From Affinundibacterium fentianense (GTDB lineage Bacteria > Pseudomonadota > Gammaproteobacteria > Burkholderiales > Burkholderiaceae_D), in NCBI RefSeq assembly GCF_018139545.1, contig NZ_JAGSPJ010000005.1, forward strand, positions 62,001 to 126,000: 64,000 nt of DNA, written 5' to 3'. The translations under genes and the position numbers were made by a program. The notes below the pieces were generated by a model. That model was given only the letters and a program-made list of their open reading frames with translations. It had not been told where the DNA came from and searched no databases. This document shows, in pieces, positions 27,633 through 36,058 of this stretch; position 1 is the stretch's first letter; each line of letters begins with the position of its first letter.

Positions 27633-28550
27633 TCAGTGGCGTTGATCGGTTTGATGTAAGTAAGGACGCAGAGTCTCGCTTAGCCAATCAATAAATTTTT
27701 GCGTTCTTTTTGCCAAATGACGACGGTCTGGGTAGAGAATAGAGACTGGCATCGCTGGTGCGCAATAAGTCGGTAAAATCGGGACTAAGCTTTGTAAACT
27801 CGCCGCGTGCATTTGTCCGAATTGGGGGACTTGAATTATCCCAAATCCTGCGTTGCAGGCTGCATGATAGGCATCGCTATTATTGACTGTCATTCCACCT
27901 TTCATAGGTAAATAGTGTGTTTTATCTCCAACTTGGTATTCAAATCCGTTTGATTTATTCCCGAAATTACTAAGGTAGTGAATCAAAAAATGATCATGTA
28001 AATCGTCAATTGTCTTTGGTATACCCCATTCTTTCAAATAAGCAGCGCTGGCTAAATTTACCTGTTTTAAATAACCTAATGGGCGAGCAATCAAACTGCT
28101 ATCGTGCAATACGCCGACTCGCATCACACAATCAAACCCTTCCCGTATTAGGTCAACGCGCCGATCTGTGCAGCTGAGCTCCAGTTCAATGCCGGGATGT
28201 TGGGCGAGAAAGTTCGGTAATGCCGGGATCACAATATTGCGCGCTGCAGCGACTGGCAGATCAACTCGGAGTCTGCCTTGTAAGGGAGTATCGTTGGAAC
28301 GAAATAGATTCTCCAAATCGGAAAAATCGCTAAGTAGATCTTTGCTACGTTCATAGAACAGCAAGCCATCCTGTGTCATTTGCACACTACGTGTCGTTCT
28401 TTGCAGAAGGCGCGACCCTAATTGAACTTCAAGCTGTTTAATCGCTTCTGAAACGGTCGCTTTGGGCAGATTCAGGCTATCGGCAGCCTGTGTAAAACTG
28501 CATAAATCTGCGACCCTCAAATAAATACGCATTGCTTCAAGTTGATTCAT
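27633..28550 (-). CDS. LysR family transcriptional regulator
   Basis: A 305-residue LysR protein. Helix-turn-helix at residues 1-62 (MNQLEAMRIYLRVADLCSFTQAADSLNLPKATVSEAIKQLE), then an effector domain with ELSCTDRRVDLIREGFDCVMRVG. The block PILYPDRRHLAKRTQKFIDWLSE is typical of the CrgA-like branch. GAGGAG lies upstream of the ATG. It is divergent from a short-chain dehydrogenase gene, and a strong dyad lies 40 bases upstream of its start, so autoregulation plus control of the dehydrogenase is inferred. Confidence 0.93.
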   Translation of the reverse strand: MNQLEAMRIYLRVADLCSFTQAADSLNLPKATVSEAIKQLEVQLGSRLLQRTTRSVQMTQDGLLFYERSKDLLSDFSDLENLFRSNDTPLQGRLRVDLPVAAARNIVIPALPNFLAQHPGIELELSCTDRRVDLIREGFDCVMRVGVLHDSSLIARPLGYLKQVNLASAAYLKEWGIPKTIDDLHDHFLIHYLSNFGNKSNGFEYQVGDKTHYLPMKGGMTVNNSDAYHAACNAGFGIIQVPQFGQMHAASLQSLVPILPTYCAPAMPVSILYPDRRHLAKRTQKFIDWLSETLRPYLHQTDQRH

Positions 28551-28589
28551 CTTGGCTCCTCGACATCACGCAAAAACAGAACATTAAAT

Positions 28590-28608
28590 TGTTCGAATAA
28601 ATCGAACA
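28590..28608. promoter_or_regulatory. Operator-like dyad TGTTCGA-N5-TCGAACA
   Basis: A perfect 7-bp dyad with a 5-base AT spacer lies in the LysR-SDR divergent gap, 40 bases upstream of the LysR ATG. It has the T-N11-A geometry common to LysR binding sites. Confidence 0.6.
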
Positions 28609-28720
28609 GTTTAAACATATTATTAGTATTTATCACTCATTTTAAACAAACTACACTGACTCTATTCTTCGCTCAAATCGAGTCTAGAAACTTGTTTCAC
28701 TTCACAAATAAAGGCTAATC

Positions 28721-29500
28721 ATGAATCAAAATGTTACAGCATCATCGCCGACCATTGCACTAATCACAGGAGGAAGTCGCGGCTTAGGAAAAAATGCAGC
28801 ACTCCATTTAGCGCGTCAAGGCGTGGACATTATTTTCACCTATCAACGCCAACAGGAGGCTGCGCAAGCGCTGGTTCAACAGCTGCAAGAGATGGGGCGT
28901 AAAGCCGTGGCATTGCAATTGGATGTTGGCAAAGTCGGTAGTTTTCCTGCTTTTGTTCAAGAATTGCGAACTGTTTTGCGTACTCACTGGCAAACCGAAC
29001 AGATTGCTATGTTGTTGAATAATGCTGGAATGGGAATTCATCGACCCTTCATGGAGATCACAGAAGACGATTTCGACCAACTAATGAATGTGCATTTGAA
29101 AGCGGTCTTCTTTCTCACGCAACAGGTATTGCCTATCCTGCGTGATGGAGGACGCATCTTGAATATCTCATCAGGACTGACGCGTTTTGCCTTGCCAGGA
29201 TACAGCGCTTATGCAGCGATGAAAGGAGCAGTTGAAGTCTTGACGCCTTATCTAGCGAAAGAGCTTGGCAGCCGTGGAATTAGTGTGAACGTGCTAGCAC
29301 CGGGTGCGATTGAAACAGATTTTGGTCACGGGGCGGTTCGTGACAACGCGCAGCTCAATCAATTTGTCGCAAGTCAGACCGCCCTGGGTCGCGCTGGTCA
29401 GCCTGATGATATTGGTGCCGTTGTTGCCGCGTTATTGGCGCAGGATACACAATGGATCAATGGTCAAAGGATCGAAGCTTCTGGCGGCATGTTCCTATAA
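28721..29500 (+). CDS. Short-chain dehydrogenase/reductase
   Basis: A 259-residue classical SDR. Cofactor motif TGGSRGLGKNAALHL at about residues 15-29, the NNAG motif (LLNNAGMGIH), catalytic Ser in NISSGLTRF, and Tyr/Lys in YSAYAAMKGAVE (YxxxK). The end reads WINGQRIEASGGMF, as in 3-oxoacyl-ACP reductase-like SDRs. Substrate unknown. AAGG lies upstream of ATG. It is divergent from a LysR gene with an operator-like dyad between. Confidence 0.93.
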   Translation: MNQNVTASSPTIALITGGSRGLGKNAALHLARQGVDIIFTYQRQQEAAQALVQQLQEMGRKAVALQLDVGKVGSFPAFVQELRTVLRTHWQTEQIAMLLNNAGMGIHRPFMEITEDDFDQLMNVHLKAVFFLTQQVLPILRDGGRILNISSGLTRFALPGYSAYAAMKGAVEVLTPYLAKELGSRGISVNVLAPGAIETDFGHGAVRDNAQLNQFVASQTALGRAGQPDDIGAVVAALLAQDTQWINGQRIEASGGMFL

Positions 29501-29562
29501 CTCTCGCGAACTCGGTGGATTCGCTGGTCACGTGTTTTTCCACGATCAGCGAAGTGGGATAG

Positions 29563-30129
29563 TCAACGCAAACGTGTATGGGCTTCGCTTGCCTCGATGG
29601 TCTTCATGAGTCGATTCATTCGGGTTTCTGATTTTTTTGCTTGTGTAATCCAATGTAGAATTGTTTTTCGATAGCTAGGTGGGCATGTTTCAAAATATGC
29701 CCAAGCGACGGGCCTTTGTTGGAAAAGCACGGTTTCGTCTAGCGTGAGCTGGGCGATTTCTGCTTGCTCATAAGCATAGATCTTGGATTTCGTTTCTTGA
29801 CGAAGCGCAAACGCAGCCCGCCCCAAATCAGTCATCGCCCCTATGCGTTCTAGTACTGCAAATTTCTCTATGTTGACCGCGCTCCAAATCGAATCCGATC
29901 GACGTCGACAAAATCGAATAGTGTAAGACTCGGCGTCAATACCTTTCCTAACACCATCAATCCAACCGAAACATAAAGCTTGATCGACCGACTCGGACCA
30001 GCTCATGCAAGCTTGTTGACTGCCGACTTTCCAAAAACCGACGAGCAACTCTGTTTCTTGATTGGCATGCAGCTCTAGCCAATTTCGGAACTGAAGTTGA
30101 TTCTCAAAGAAGAGGATTGGACGCGCCAT
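29563..30129 (-). CDS. YdeI/OmpD-associated family protein
   Basis: A 188-residue soluble protein from the ATG at 30129 (a TTG at 30138 precedes it). It shows the family blocks FRNWLELHANQETELLVGFWKV, SWSESVDQALCFGWIDGVRKGID and RRSDSIWSAVNIEKFAVLERIG. A C-terminal stretch ILHWITQAKKSETRMNRL closes it. YdeI-like proteins have been linked to peptide/bacteriocin resistance in enteric bacteria; the molecular function is unclear. It follows the MipA/OmpV gene by 12 bases on the same strand, so the two probably form an operon. Confidence 0.9.
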   Translation of the reverse strand: MARPILFFENQLQFRNWLELHANQETELLVGFWKVGSQQACMSWSESVDQALCFGWIDGVRKGIDAESYTIRFCRRRSDSIWSAVNIEKFAVLERIGAMTDLGRAAFALRQETKSKIYAYEQAEIAQLTLDETVLFQQRPVAWAYFETCPPSYRKTILHWITQAKKSETRMNRLMKTIEASEAHTRLR

Positions 30130-30141
30130 CGCAGACAAGGA

Positions 30142-31041
30142 TTAATCAAATTCGGTACGATCCGAGCGCATCCAAGTGTAAGTCATGCCCAGCAAGAGAG
30201 ATGGTGCGGTTTTGCGCTTCACTAATGGACTATCTTCGTTGGCCGCGCCGATGACACTATCGACGCGCACGCCAGCAAAGACGCGGAAATCGTTCGTGTA
30301 ACTATGGGAAATGAAACCCGACAGGCGCCACGCAATCAATCCCTTTTTCGCTTGGTATGCAGGGCGATCAATCAGAACCTGATTGGGTTTGACTTGATAA
30401 AAAGTGTCGGCGAATTGTTGATTTCCCCATACTGCAGACAATCCTGTGCTGTAACGCCACCCGCCAAACGCGCGCCTTTCAAATTCGATTTCTGGCTCGA
30501 TAGTGTAGCCGCGTCGTTTAAATTGATTGCTAATATCAAAAACTGCGCGAGCTGGCAATTCAAAACGCCAGCGACCGTTGGCCTCCGGATTGCTGATATT
30601 CCATTTGAAGCGAGGTCCAAATTCGATCAGACTCCCGAGCTTTTCCATTCCACGGCGTGCTTCGACTTTATCAGAGCTCGAACCAAACGCTCCGGCAAAA
30701 CCAATGTCAAATTCAAATTGCGGGGTTTTGACTGCACGATAACCGGTATTCCCGCGATCCACTCTAAAGTGCTCTCCACGATATAAGAAGTAAGGGACAG
30801 CTAAGGCTCGATTGACGTAGGTATCCGATCCTGGATACGCTTGTTGAGTTAGCGCGAACGCCGACGCACCTAATTCCCAAAGTGGCAAAGGCTCGCGATC
30901 TTTCACCAAGCCTTGATTGTCAGACGGTGGGGCGACTTCAGAAGCTGGGGCAGTTTGTGCCTGCACATGACTATGCGTCAAAAATGTCAGGCACACTCCA
31001 ATTTGAAGCGATCGCCGATGAAATGTTGTCAGTTTTAGCAT
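30142..31041 (-). CDS. MipA/OmpV family outer-membrane protein
   Basis: A 299-residue protein from the ATG at 31041, with a TTG at 31053 as alternative. A signal peptide runs to about residue 29 (ends SHVQAQ). The mature part has many amphipathic beta strands with aromatic-rich turns (YRAVKTPQFEFDIGFAG, RFKWNISNPEANGRWRF, GGWRYSTGLSAVWG, LLLGMTYTW), as in MipA/OmpV barrels. These proteins are envelope scaffolds or porin-like. It heads a probable two-gene operon with the YdeI-like gene. Confidence 0.9.
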   Translation of the reverse strand: MLKLTTFHRRSLQIGVCLTFLTHSHVQAQTAPASEVAPPSDNQGLVKDREPLPLWELGASAFALTQQAYPGSDTYVNRALAVPYFLYRGEHFRVDRGNTGYRAVKTPQFEFDIGFAGAFGSSSDKVEARRGMEKLGSLIEFGPRFKWNISNPEANGRWRFELPARAVFDISNQFKRRGYTIEPEIEFERRAFGGWRYSTGLSAVWGNQQFADTFYQVKPNQVLIDRPAYQAKKGLIAWRLSGFISHSYTNDFRVFAGVRVDSVIGAANEDSPLVKRKTAPSLLLGMTYTWMRSDRTEFD

Positions 31042-31225
31042 GAGCTGTACCAATCAATAAAGTGAATATTCGTTGGGGAAGCGTGCAGTCTATCTGATTT
31101 TAACGCATCGTTTCCGATTACCAATTAAATTGAAAAGGAATGCGGATGAACAGCGGGACAAGATGTCTTCGGCGAATTCTACTTGTCCCGAAATAGGCTT
31201 GGATTGCGGCAGGAGTCACTGGAGA

Positions 31226-31771
31226 TCACACCGCGAGCGACGCTCGAAATCCGCGAGCAGCGTAGTAAGATTGCGCGCCATTGTGGTAGACAAAAACGTG
31301 ATCGTAGCGGCGGTCACAAAACAAAGCGCCACCTAGTTTGCGTATCGCTTTGGGCGTCATGATCCAACTTGAGGTTTTCTTGTCGAATTCACCAAGTTGT
31401 TTTAAGTAACGATAGTCCTCTTCTGTGAGGATGCTAACGCCCATGCTATTCGCCATATCGATAGCCGTATTAGCGGGCTGATTTTCTTTTCGAGATTCCA
31501 ATCCTTCACGGTCGTAACATAAGCCACGCCGACCAATGGGACTCTCTGCGGCACAGTCAAAAAAGAGATAGGTTTGGCTGGCTTCGTCAAAGTCCACCAC
31601 ATCGGGTTCGCCGCCACTATCTTCCATCGCCTGCAGAATAGACAACTTCTGTGGATTGGATTGGAGCCTAGATTCCACATCAGCCCAGATGAGTGTTGGG
31701 TGCCGTTGGCTATTTTGTTGAAATCGGTTGCGTAAAGTTGCGAGCAAATCGAGCGGCAGTGATGGTGTCAT
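31226..31771 (-). CDS. DUF4256 domain protein
   Basis: A 181-residue cytoplasmic protein with the DUF4256 layout: LLATLRNRFQQNSQRHPTLIWADVESRL, then MEDSGGEPDVVDFD, FFDCAAESPIGRRGLCYDREGLE and GGALFCDRRYDHVFVYHNGAQSYYAARGFRASL. The family has no established function. AAGGA lies upstream of ATG. It is a monocistronic gene between the MipA operon and a DUF4214 gene. Confidence 0.9.
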   Translation of the reverse strand: MTPSLPLDLLATLRNRFQQNSQRHPTLIWADVESRLQSNPQKLSILQAMEDSGGEPDVVDFDEASQTYLFFDCAAESPIGRRGLCYDREGLESRKENQPANTAIDMANSMGVSILTEEDYRYLKQLGEFDKKTSSWIMTPKAIRKLGGALFCDRRYDHVFVYHNGAQSYYAARGFRASLAV

Positions 31772-32121
31772 TGCGATGTGTCCTTACTTTATGATGAATT
31801 CCTGTTGAGTTTCTGTGAAATTTCTGTCGATTTATAGTGCCAACGGCATCGAGTCGTGTCGTCCAAAATGCAAACCAGTCGGCTAGCTCAATGGTATTAA
31901 GTTTGCATTGATCGACTCAATGAGCCGAGGAAACACATGAATAGCTAGGTGAGTGTAGCGATTATGCTAGTCTCTTTGGGAAAAATCGAGACCTCGCAGA
32001 TCTGTTTGAAGGAATTTGCAATGTTGGACAAGCAAAAAAACGCGCAACCAATTCATGGATACCCTCGAATTGGTTGCGCGTTTGTTGTTGTGGTCTAATC
32101 GATGGAGATCTCGCCTGATAC
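31772..32121. other. Intergenic region with terminator
   Basis: About 350 bases. The part near 32034-32082 is a strong terminator for the DUF4214 gene to the right. The remainder upstream of the DUF4256 gene holds no recognised gene. Confidence 0.6.
32034..32082 (-). terminator. Terminator of the DUF4214 gene (16-bp perfect stem)
   Basis: Arms 32039-32054 and 32067-32082 are exactly complementary around a 12-base loop. The run of A at 32034-32040 is the T-run on the minus strand. Confidence 0.9.
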
Positions 32122-33243
32122 TTAATTTCCCCATTCAATATAGGTCATACCGCCTTGTATCTGTCCTATGATTTGCGCCTGATTTTCCGCACTTTCGCTA
32201 AAACTCATCAATACCTCGGCGCGAGACATATCGCCACTATTCAGCTTGTAGTTCCAGTAGTCATATCCGCCTAGATCAGGTGCACGGTGTAAGACGTTTT
32301 GATACAAGGTTGTAATGAAAGTCGCATTGCTGGTGACGTTACCATATAGCGACCGAAATTCGTCTGAATGATAGAACTCTCCAGCAACTCGACTCAGACT
32401 CATTCCATCATCCAACTTCTCAATCCAGTATCCGAGTCCAGCAAGATCTGGTTGGCGATTGAACGCAGCTTGGTACAAACGATAAGCTTGTCCCGCAGCG
32501 CCGTTCACGTCAAACGCCAAAGCAAAGTCGTCGAAAAGCAAACGCTCAACTTGGGTAACATGATCAATCCCTTCTTCTCCCAGCGTGTCTTTGATCACCA
32601 AACCGCTCAGGGTACCACTTGTGCGGTACTCACTCATATCGCCCGCCATGATCAAAAAGTCGAGTCCCGTACCACCATTGATCGTGTCATTACCAGCACC
32701 GTTGACGATAGTATCGCTGCCACCGTAGGCATCAATATAGTCGTCTCCTGTACTGCCGCGCAAATAATCATGTGCATAACTGCCATAGACATTCAAACCG
32801 GCGACGCTGTTTGCCTCTAAACCGATCACGTAGTCAGTTGATCCGTAAGACAGATTGCTGACTTTAATAAAGAAATCGCCGCGTGAATAGTCCCCATGAT
32901 AATCAAAACTAATTCGACCATCGGAAGTGAGATTCGCAAAGCTAGATTCCGTACCGCGAACGGGCACACCATTCCGATCGGTGATGGTCACAAGTATGCC
33001 ACTGGCGTTTTCAGTCCAGAGGTGCGTATTGCTGTAGTTGTTAATAGGATCGGTCGATAAAAAAATCGTATAGCGTCCTGGTCCATCTAGATTCAGTTGG
33101 TACCAATCCGTTGCGTCATTGGCAGACAATGTGCCAAACGACACCATGTCGCGCTGCACCTTAAATGTTGAACTTAAACCATTCGAATCAAACCCTTTGG
33201 TTCTCTCATCGAAATAACTGCCATCACCATAGACGTATGCCAT
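32122..33243 (-). CDS. Secreted-type RTX/DUF4214 protein with pre-peptidase-like domain
   Basis: A 373-residue protein without an N-terminal signal. Residues about 35-145 resemble a bacterial pre-peptidase C-terminal (PPC-like) beta domain (DWYQLNLDGPGRYTIFLS, then SRGDFFIKVSNLS). RTX-like repeats follow (LRGSTGDDYID, GSDTIVNGAGNDTINGGTG), then a linker with VTQVERLLFDDFALAFDVNGAAG and two DUF4214 units at about 255-365 (AAFNRQPD, NVLHRAPD). The RTX-to-DUF4214 linker matches the gene at the window start, so both belong to one family. Type I secretion is inferred; no exporter is adjacent. Confidence 0.9.
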   Translation of the reverse strand: MAYVYGDGSYFDERTKGFDSNGLSSTFKVQRDMVSFGTLSANDATDWYQLNLDGPGRYTIFLSTDPINNYSNTHLWTENASGILVTITDRNGVPVRGTESSFANLTSDGRISFDYHGDYSRGDFFIKVSNLSYGSTDYVIGLEANSVAGLNVYGSYAHDYLRGSTGDDYIDAYGGSDTIVNGAGNDTINGGTGLDFLIMAGDMSEYRTSGTLSGLVIKDTLGEEGIDHVTQVERLLFDDFALAFDVNGAAGQAYRLYQAAFNRQPDLAGLGYWIEKLDDGMSLSRVAGEFYHSDEFRSLYGNVTSNATFITTLYQNVLHRAPDLGGYDYWNYKLNSGDMSRAEVLMSFSESAENQAQIIGQIQGGMTYIEWGN

Positions 33244-33523
33244 AACAACTCTCCATTGATTCTTTAAAAATGAAATACATCGCGCATCGCAAATTGGCGT
33301 CGGAGCCAGTCTGTTTGTGCAAGCTACATAATGTATTTAAAAAAGGAGAGACAATCCGCGGTTACCTCTTGGGGATTTAACGCGTGTGTTTTGAAATGCG
33401 ATGACAGGATTGTTAAAAATGTTTAACCCGAGCTATTGCGGGCAAGGACTGAAAAGATAGGTAGCGAAGGAATATCGTTGCAAAATGCCGTCCCTATCTA
33501 GGGCTCTATCTGGAGAGAGATGT

Positions 33524-33865
33524 TCACAATTGTGTATCAAGACCAAATACTCGCAATTCCTGCTGGCAGCGACACGCTGTAGCGATTCGTGCCGCCCAAG
33601 CAATCGCTTCCTCGCGAGTCGTCAATTCCAACACCGTGAAACCACCATTGAGTGCAGGCGCCCAAGTATAGCCACCCGCCGTGACCTTGCCATCGGAAGC
33701 AACCAAAGCAGGGGCAATGCTCTCATCAATGCCACCGGCAAACACATACACACCAGCCGCTTTCGCATCTTCAATCACGGCATGCGCATCATGACCGACT
33801 TGCGCTAATTCATGTTCTGGTACTTGCATTGCGGCAGCTGGGAAGGAGATTAAGTATTTGGGCAT
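33524..33865 (-). CDS. YciI/YCII-related domain protein
   Basis: A 113-residue protein of the YCII/DGPF fold (dimeric alpha-beta barrel). It shows MPKYLISFP at the N-terminus, HDAHAVIEDAKAAGVYVFAGGID, GGYTWAPALNGGFTVLELTTREEAIAWAARIATAC. These proteins are related to the muconolactone isomerase-like superfamily. Specific activity is unknown. Stand-alone gene. Confidence 0.88.
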   Translation of the reverse strand: MPKYLISFPAAAMQVPEHELAQVGHDAHAVIEDAKAAGVYVFAGGIDESIAPALVASDGKVTAGGYTWAPALNGGFTVLELTTREEAIAWAARIATACRCQQELRVFGLDTQL

Positions 33866-33980
33866 GATGAAAGCTTTTAGAAGTGATCAAGTTAATGGTG
33901 AGTGCGTATCTGAGTTCGAATTTTAAAGCGACTATCCATCCACTCATGAAATAGTCTCACCATGAATATCTTGCGCAGAC

Positions 33981-34796
33981 TTATTTGCGTCGCTGTTTAA
34001 AAAGCCAATCTCGCCACCAATATCCAGGATAGACATCAGCAGGTGGTAAATGAATCAGTCCTTGATATTCACGCAGCGTCGCTTTTTGACCGCCAAGTTG
34101 GGTGATCGTTGTGATGAATCGTTTGTCTGCGGTGATAGGATTCTCATTATCCGCGTTGCCGTGCATTGCTAGAATTGGTAGGTCGAAGTAACTCGTCGCA
34201 TCAGAATCCGGTGGTGCAATTCCCGCAATCGGTACGATTGCTGCAAAGGTATTTGGACTCAGCTTAGGTAATAGCCAAGTCGCAGAACCGCCCATAGAAA
34301 ACCCCGTTGCGTAAATACGCGAGGCATCGACTGCATGTTTGGACCTGAAGTCGGCTATCAATTCTCGTGCGTCTTCGAGCGCAGCAGACGCCACCGCATG
34401 TTGCGTAGGTGATGCGGGGCCGTAATTCGCGCTCCGAATCGGGAACTGAGGGATCAACACATAAGCCGGATAGCGCGCTCGAATGTCAGGCATCGCCCAA
34501 CTTTTCGCCAAGCGATCCAACTGCGCAAGATTGTTGGTTCCAATTTCGCCAGAACCATGCAGTTGTACCACGAGAGGATACTGTTGCCCGGCAATCGGTT
34601 TCGATGGACACAAGACACGATAAGCCAACTGCGTACCGCGTGAAGAAGTAAATAGGCCGCTTTCAAATTGATCAGCAGAGATGTTCGCCGCCGTATCTTT
34701 GCTAATGGGTGTTGGGTTGGCGATTAGTTGGAAAGTGTCGGTGCTGGCGCAGCTTGTGAGGGATGCCAGTAGAAATAGAGTGAGGAGTGATTTCAT
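33981..34796 (-). CDS. Alpha/beta-hydrolase (esterase/PHB depolymerase-like) lipoprotein
   Basis: A 271-residue protein with a lipoprotein signal ending LTSC (Cys 16). The hydrolase core has VVQLHGSGEIGTNN (oxyanion loop), the nucleophile elbow GFSMGGSATW (GxSxG), AMHGNADNENPITADKRF with the acid residue, and a late His in GLIHLPPADVYPGYWW. This is the arrangement of phospholipase/carboxylesterase-type and dienelactone-hydrolase-like esterases. It is envelope-anchored; the substrate is unknown. Confidence 0.88.
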   Translation of the reverse strand: MKSLLTLFLLASLTSCASTDTFQLIANPTPISKDTAANISADQFESGLFTSSRGTQLAYRVLCPSKPIAGQQYPLVVQLHGSGEIGTNNLAQLDRLAKSWAMPDIRARYPAYVLIPQFPIRSANYGPASPTQHAVASAALEDARELIADFRSKHAVDASRIYATGFSMGGSATWLLPKLSPNTFAAIVPIAGIAPPDSDATSYFDLPILAMHGNADNENPITADKRFITTITQLGGQKATLREYQGLIHLPPADVYPGYWWRDWLFKQRRK

Positions 34797-35215
34797 TAGG
34801 AAGTTTTAAGGTGCTGTAACTGAGTAGTGAAAAGTGGTATCTCGCATCTACCTGACGGGAGTGCTAGGTGATGGCGACTCTTCCCCAGCCTCTGATTGAA
34901 TTTAGTGTTGCAAGGCTGAGATCGGTAGTGTGCACACCATATCATGAATGCCCTCCAACGCTAGGAAGCCCTCATGCCGTGTGACAAAGGATTGCTCAAG
35001 GTCTGTTAGAGGTCGACCAAGTCTTTTGGTGGCTAGAGCAATGATTGAAGCTTGGAATTGGATCACTGTAGAGTCTAGATTCATGGGGTTGTTGGAAGCT
35101 GTCAATGTCATTCAAAAACTCGTCTAGCAAGTCTAATTGTCTTGTGACGTGTTGATTTGCATAGAGTTCAATGTCGAAGTTGTGCACAAAAAATCAGTAC
35201 CAATGAATGGCGAGA
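34797..35215. other. Region between esterase and periplasmic protein genes
   Basis: About 420 bases. Apart from the possible small overlapping frames at 34902-35187, nothing was recognised here. No attC-like hairpin was found. Confidence 0.4.
34902..35111 (-). CDS. Possible small gene of unknown function
   Basis: A 69-residue frame from the ATG at 35111 (or ATG 35084). The stretch ALATKRLGRPLTDLEQSFVTRHEGFLALEGIHDMV reads like a genuine helical protein. A second frame (34996-35187, GTG start, MHNFDIELYANQHV) overlaps its start, so the two may be a coupled pair or one gene broken by a frameshift. Ribosome binding sites are weak for both. Function unknown. Confidence 0.4.
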   Translation of the reverse strand: MTLTASNNPMNLDSTVIQFQASIIALATKRLGRPLTDLEQSFVTRHEGFLALEGIHDMVCTLPISALQH

Positions 35216-35863
35216 CTAGCCACTATAGAACTGGCATCCCACTTTTTTCACCAATGCTTTTTCTCCAGCCGTTCCTGACAGGAACAGGCAGTAAGTTGCG
35301 TTGTTTTCTGTCTCGGTTTCAATAATGAGATCGAGCTTATCATCTTTATCGAGGTCGCCTGCCCAAACCAGTGAGACGCCTGCACGAACTTCCTCTAAGG
35401 TCGTGCTCAACACGCCGTTATAAAGCGTAATCTTGCCGGATTTGTTCATGGTGAGCCCATATTCCATACCTTTGTAGTTCATTTTGATGGTGCCAGGATC
35501 GTCTCTAAATAAGCGTCTTCGCTCGCCAGAAAACTTCATATTTGGCGTGTCGACTTTCCCTGGCGTAAGGCTACGCTCGTGCAATAGCGCAATAGCCTTG
35601 TCATAGTTCGATGTGACCACTTGATTCTCAATGCTGACCTTGGTTGGCATCAATTCCCAACGCCCATCTTTGACGACCAGCGCCAGCCAGCCGTATGCTG
35701 GGAAATTAAATTTATCAAGATCTTCATCTTGGAAGTTTCCAGGGATCAGAATCGAAAATGCAATGCCGATATCTTGGGCGATTGCGCACGTTAGCGTAGA
35801 GGAAAGAATCAAGCTGGTGATCATCAATTTACGCATGTGTGAGAGTGATTGGCGAAGTTTCAT
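35216..35863 (-). CDS. Hypothetical periplasmic protein
   Basis: A 215-residue protein with a signal peptide (residues about 10-29, ending TCAIAQ). Not recognised. The C-terminal region has GDLDKDDKLDLIIETE, the pattern of an EF-hand- or FG-GAP-like calcium-binding turn. It then ends in two cysteines (YCLFLSG and VGCQFYSG) which could form a disulfide in the periplasm. It lies 131 bases beyond the attC site of the integron cassette, on the same strand. Confidence 0.75.
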   Translation of the reverse strand: MKLRQSLSHMRKLMITSLILSSTLTCAIAQDIGIAFSILIPGNFQDEDLDKFNFPAYGWLALVVKDGRWELMPTKVSIENQVVTSNYDKAIALLHERSLTPGKVDTPNMKFSGERRRLFRDDPGTIKMNYKGMEYGLTMNKSGKITLYNGVLSTTLEEVRAGVSLVWAGDLDKDDKLDLIIETETENNATYCLFLSGTAGEKALVKKVGCQFYSG

Positions 35864-35985
35864 ATGAACTCGAAGGATAGTGAAAACGAGTGCGGGTACT
35901 TATTCGGTTCTTGCTGCGTTGATGGAAGTTGTAGGTTTGATCCGCAATGCGCCATAGGGTGGTTGAATTAGGCGAGGCGGAGGGG

Positions 35986-36058
35986 TGGCTTTAACGCCTG
36001 AATTCACCGGACTACGCGGCTTTTCGCGCGGGTCCGGTGGAATGATGGGTTAGCCACG
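35986..36058 (-). other. attC recombination site
   Basis: On the minus strand: R'' GTGGCTAAC (at 36057-36049), then a hairpin arm ATTCCACCGGAC that pairs with GTCCGGTGAAT except for one extra C, the single extrahelical base typical of attC. An apical CGCG/CGCG stem and unpaired spacers follow. The site ends in R' GTTAAAGC (cut point G|TT at 35995/35994). It starts seven bases after the stop codon of the cassette gene. Confidence 0.85.
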
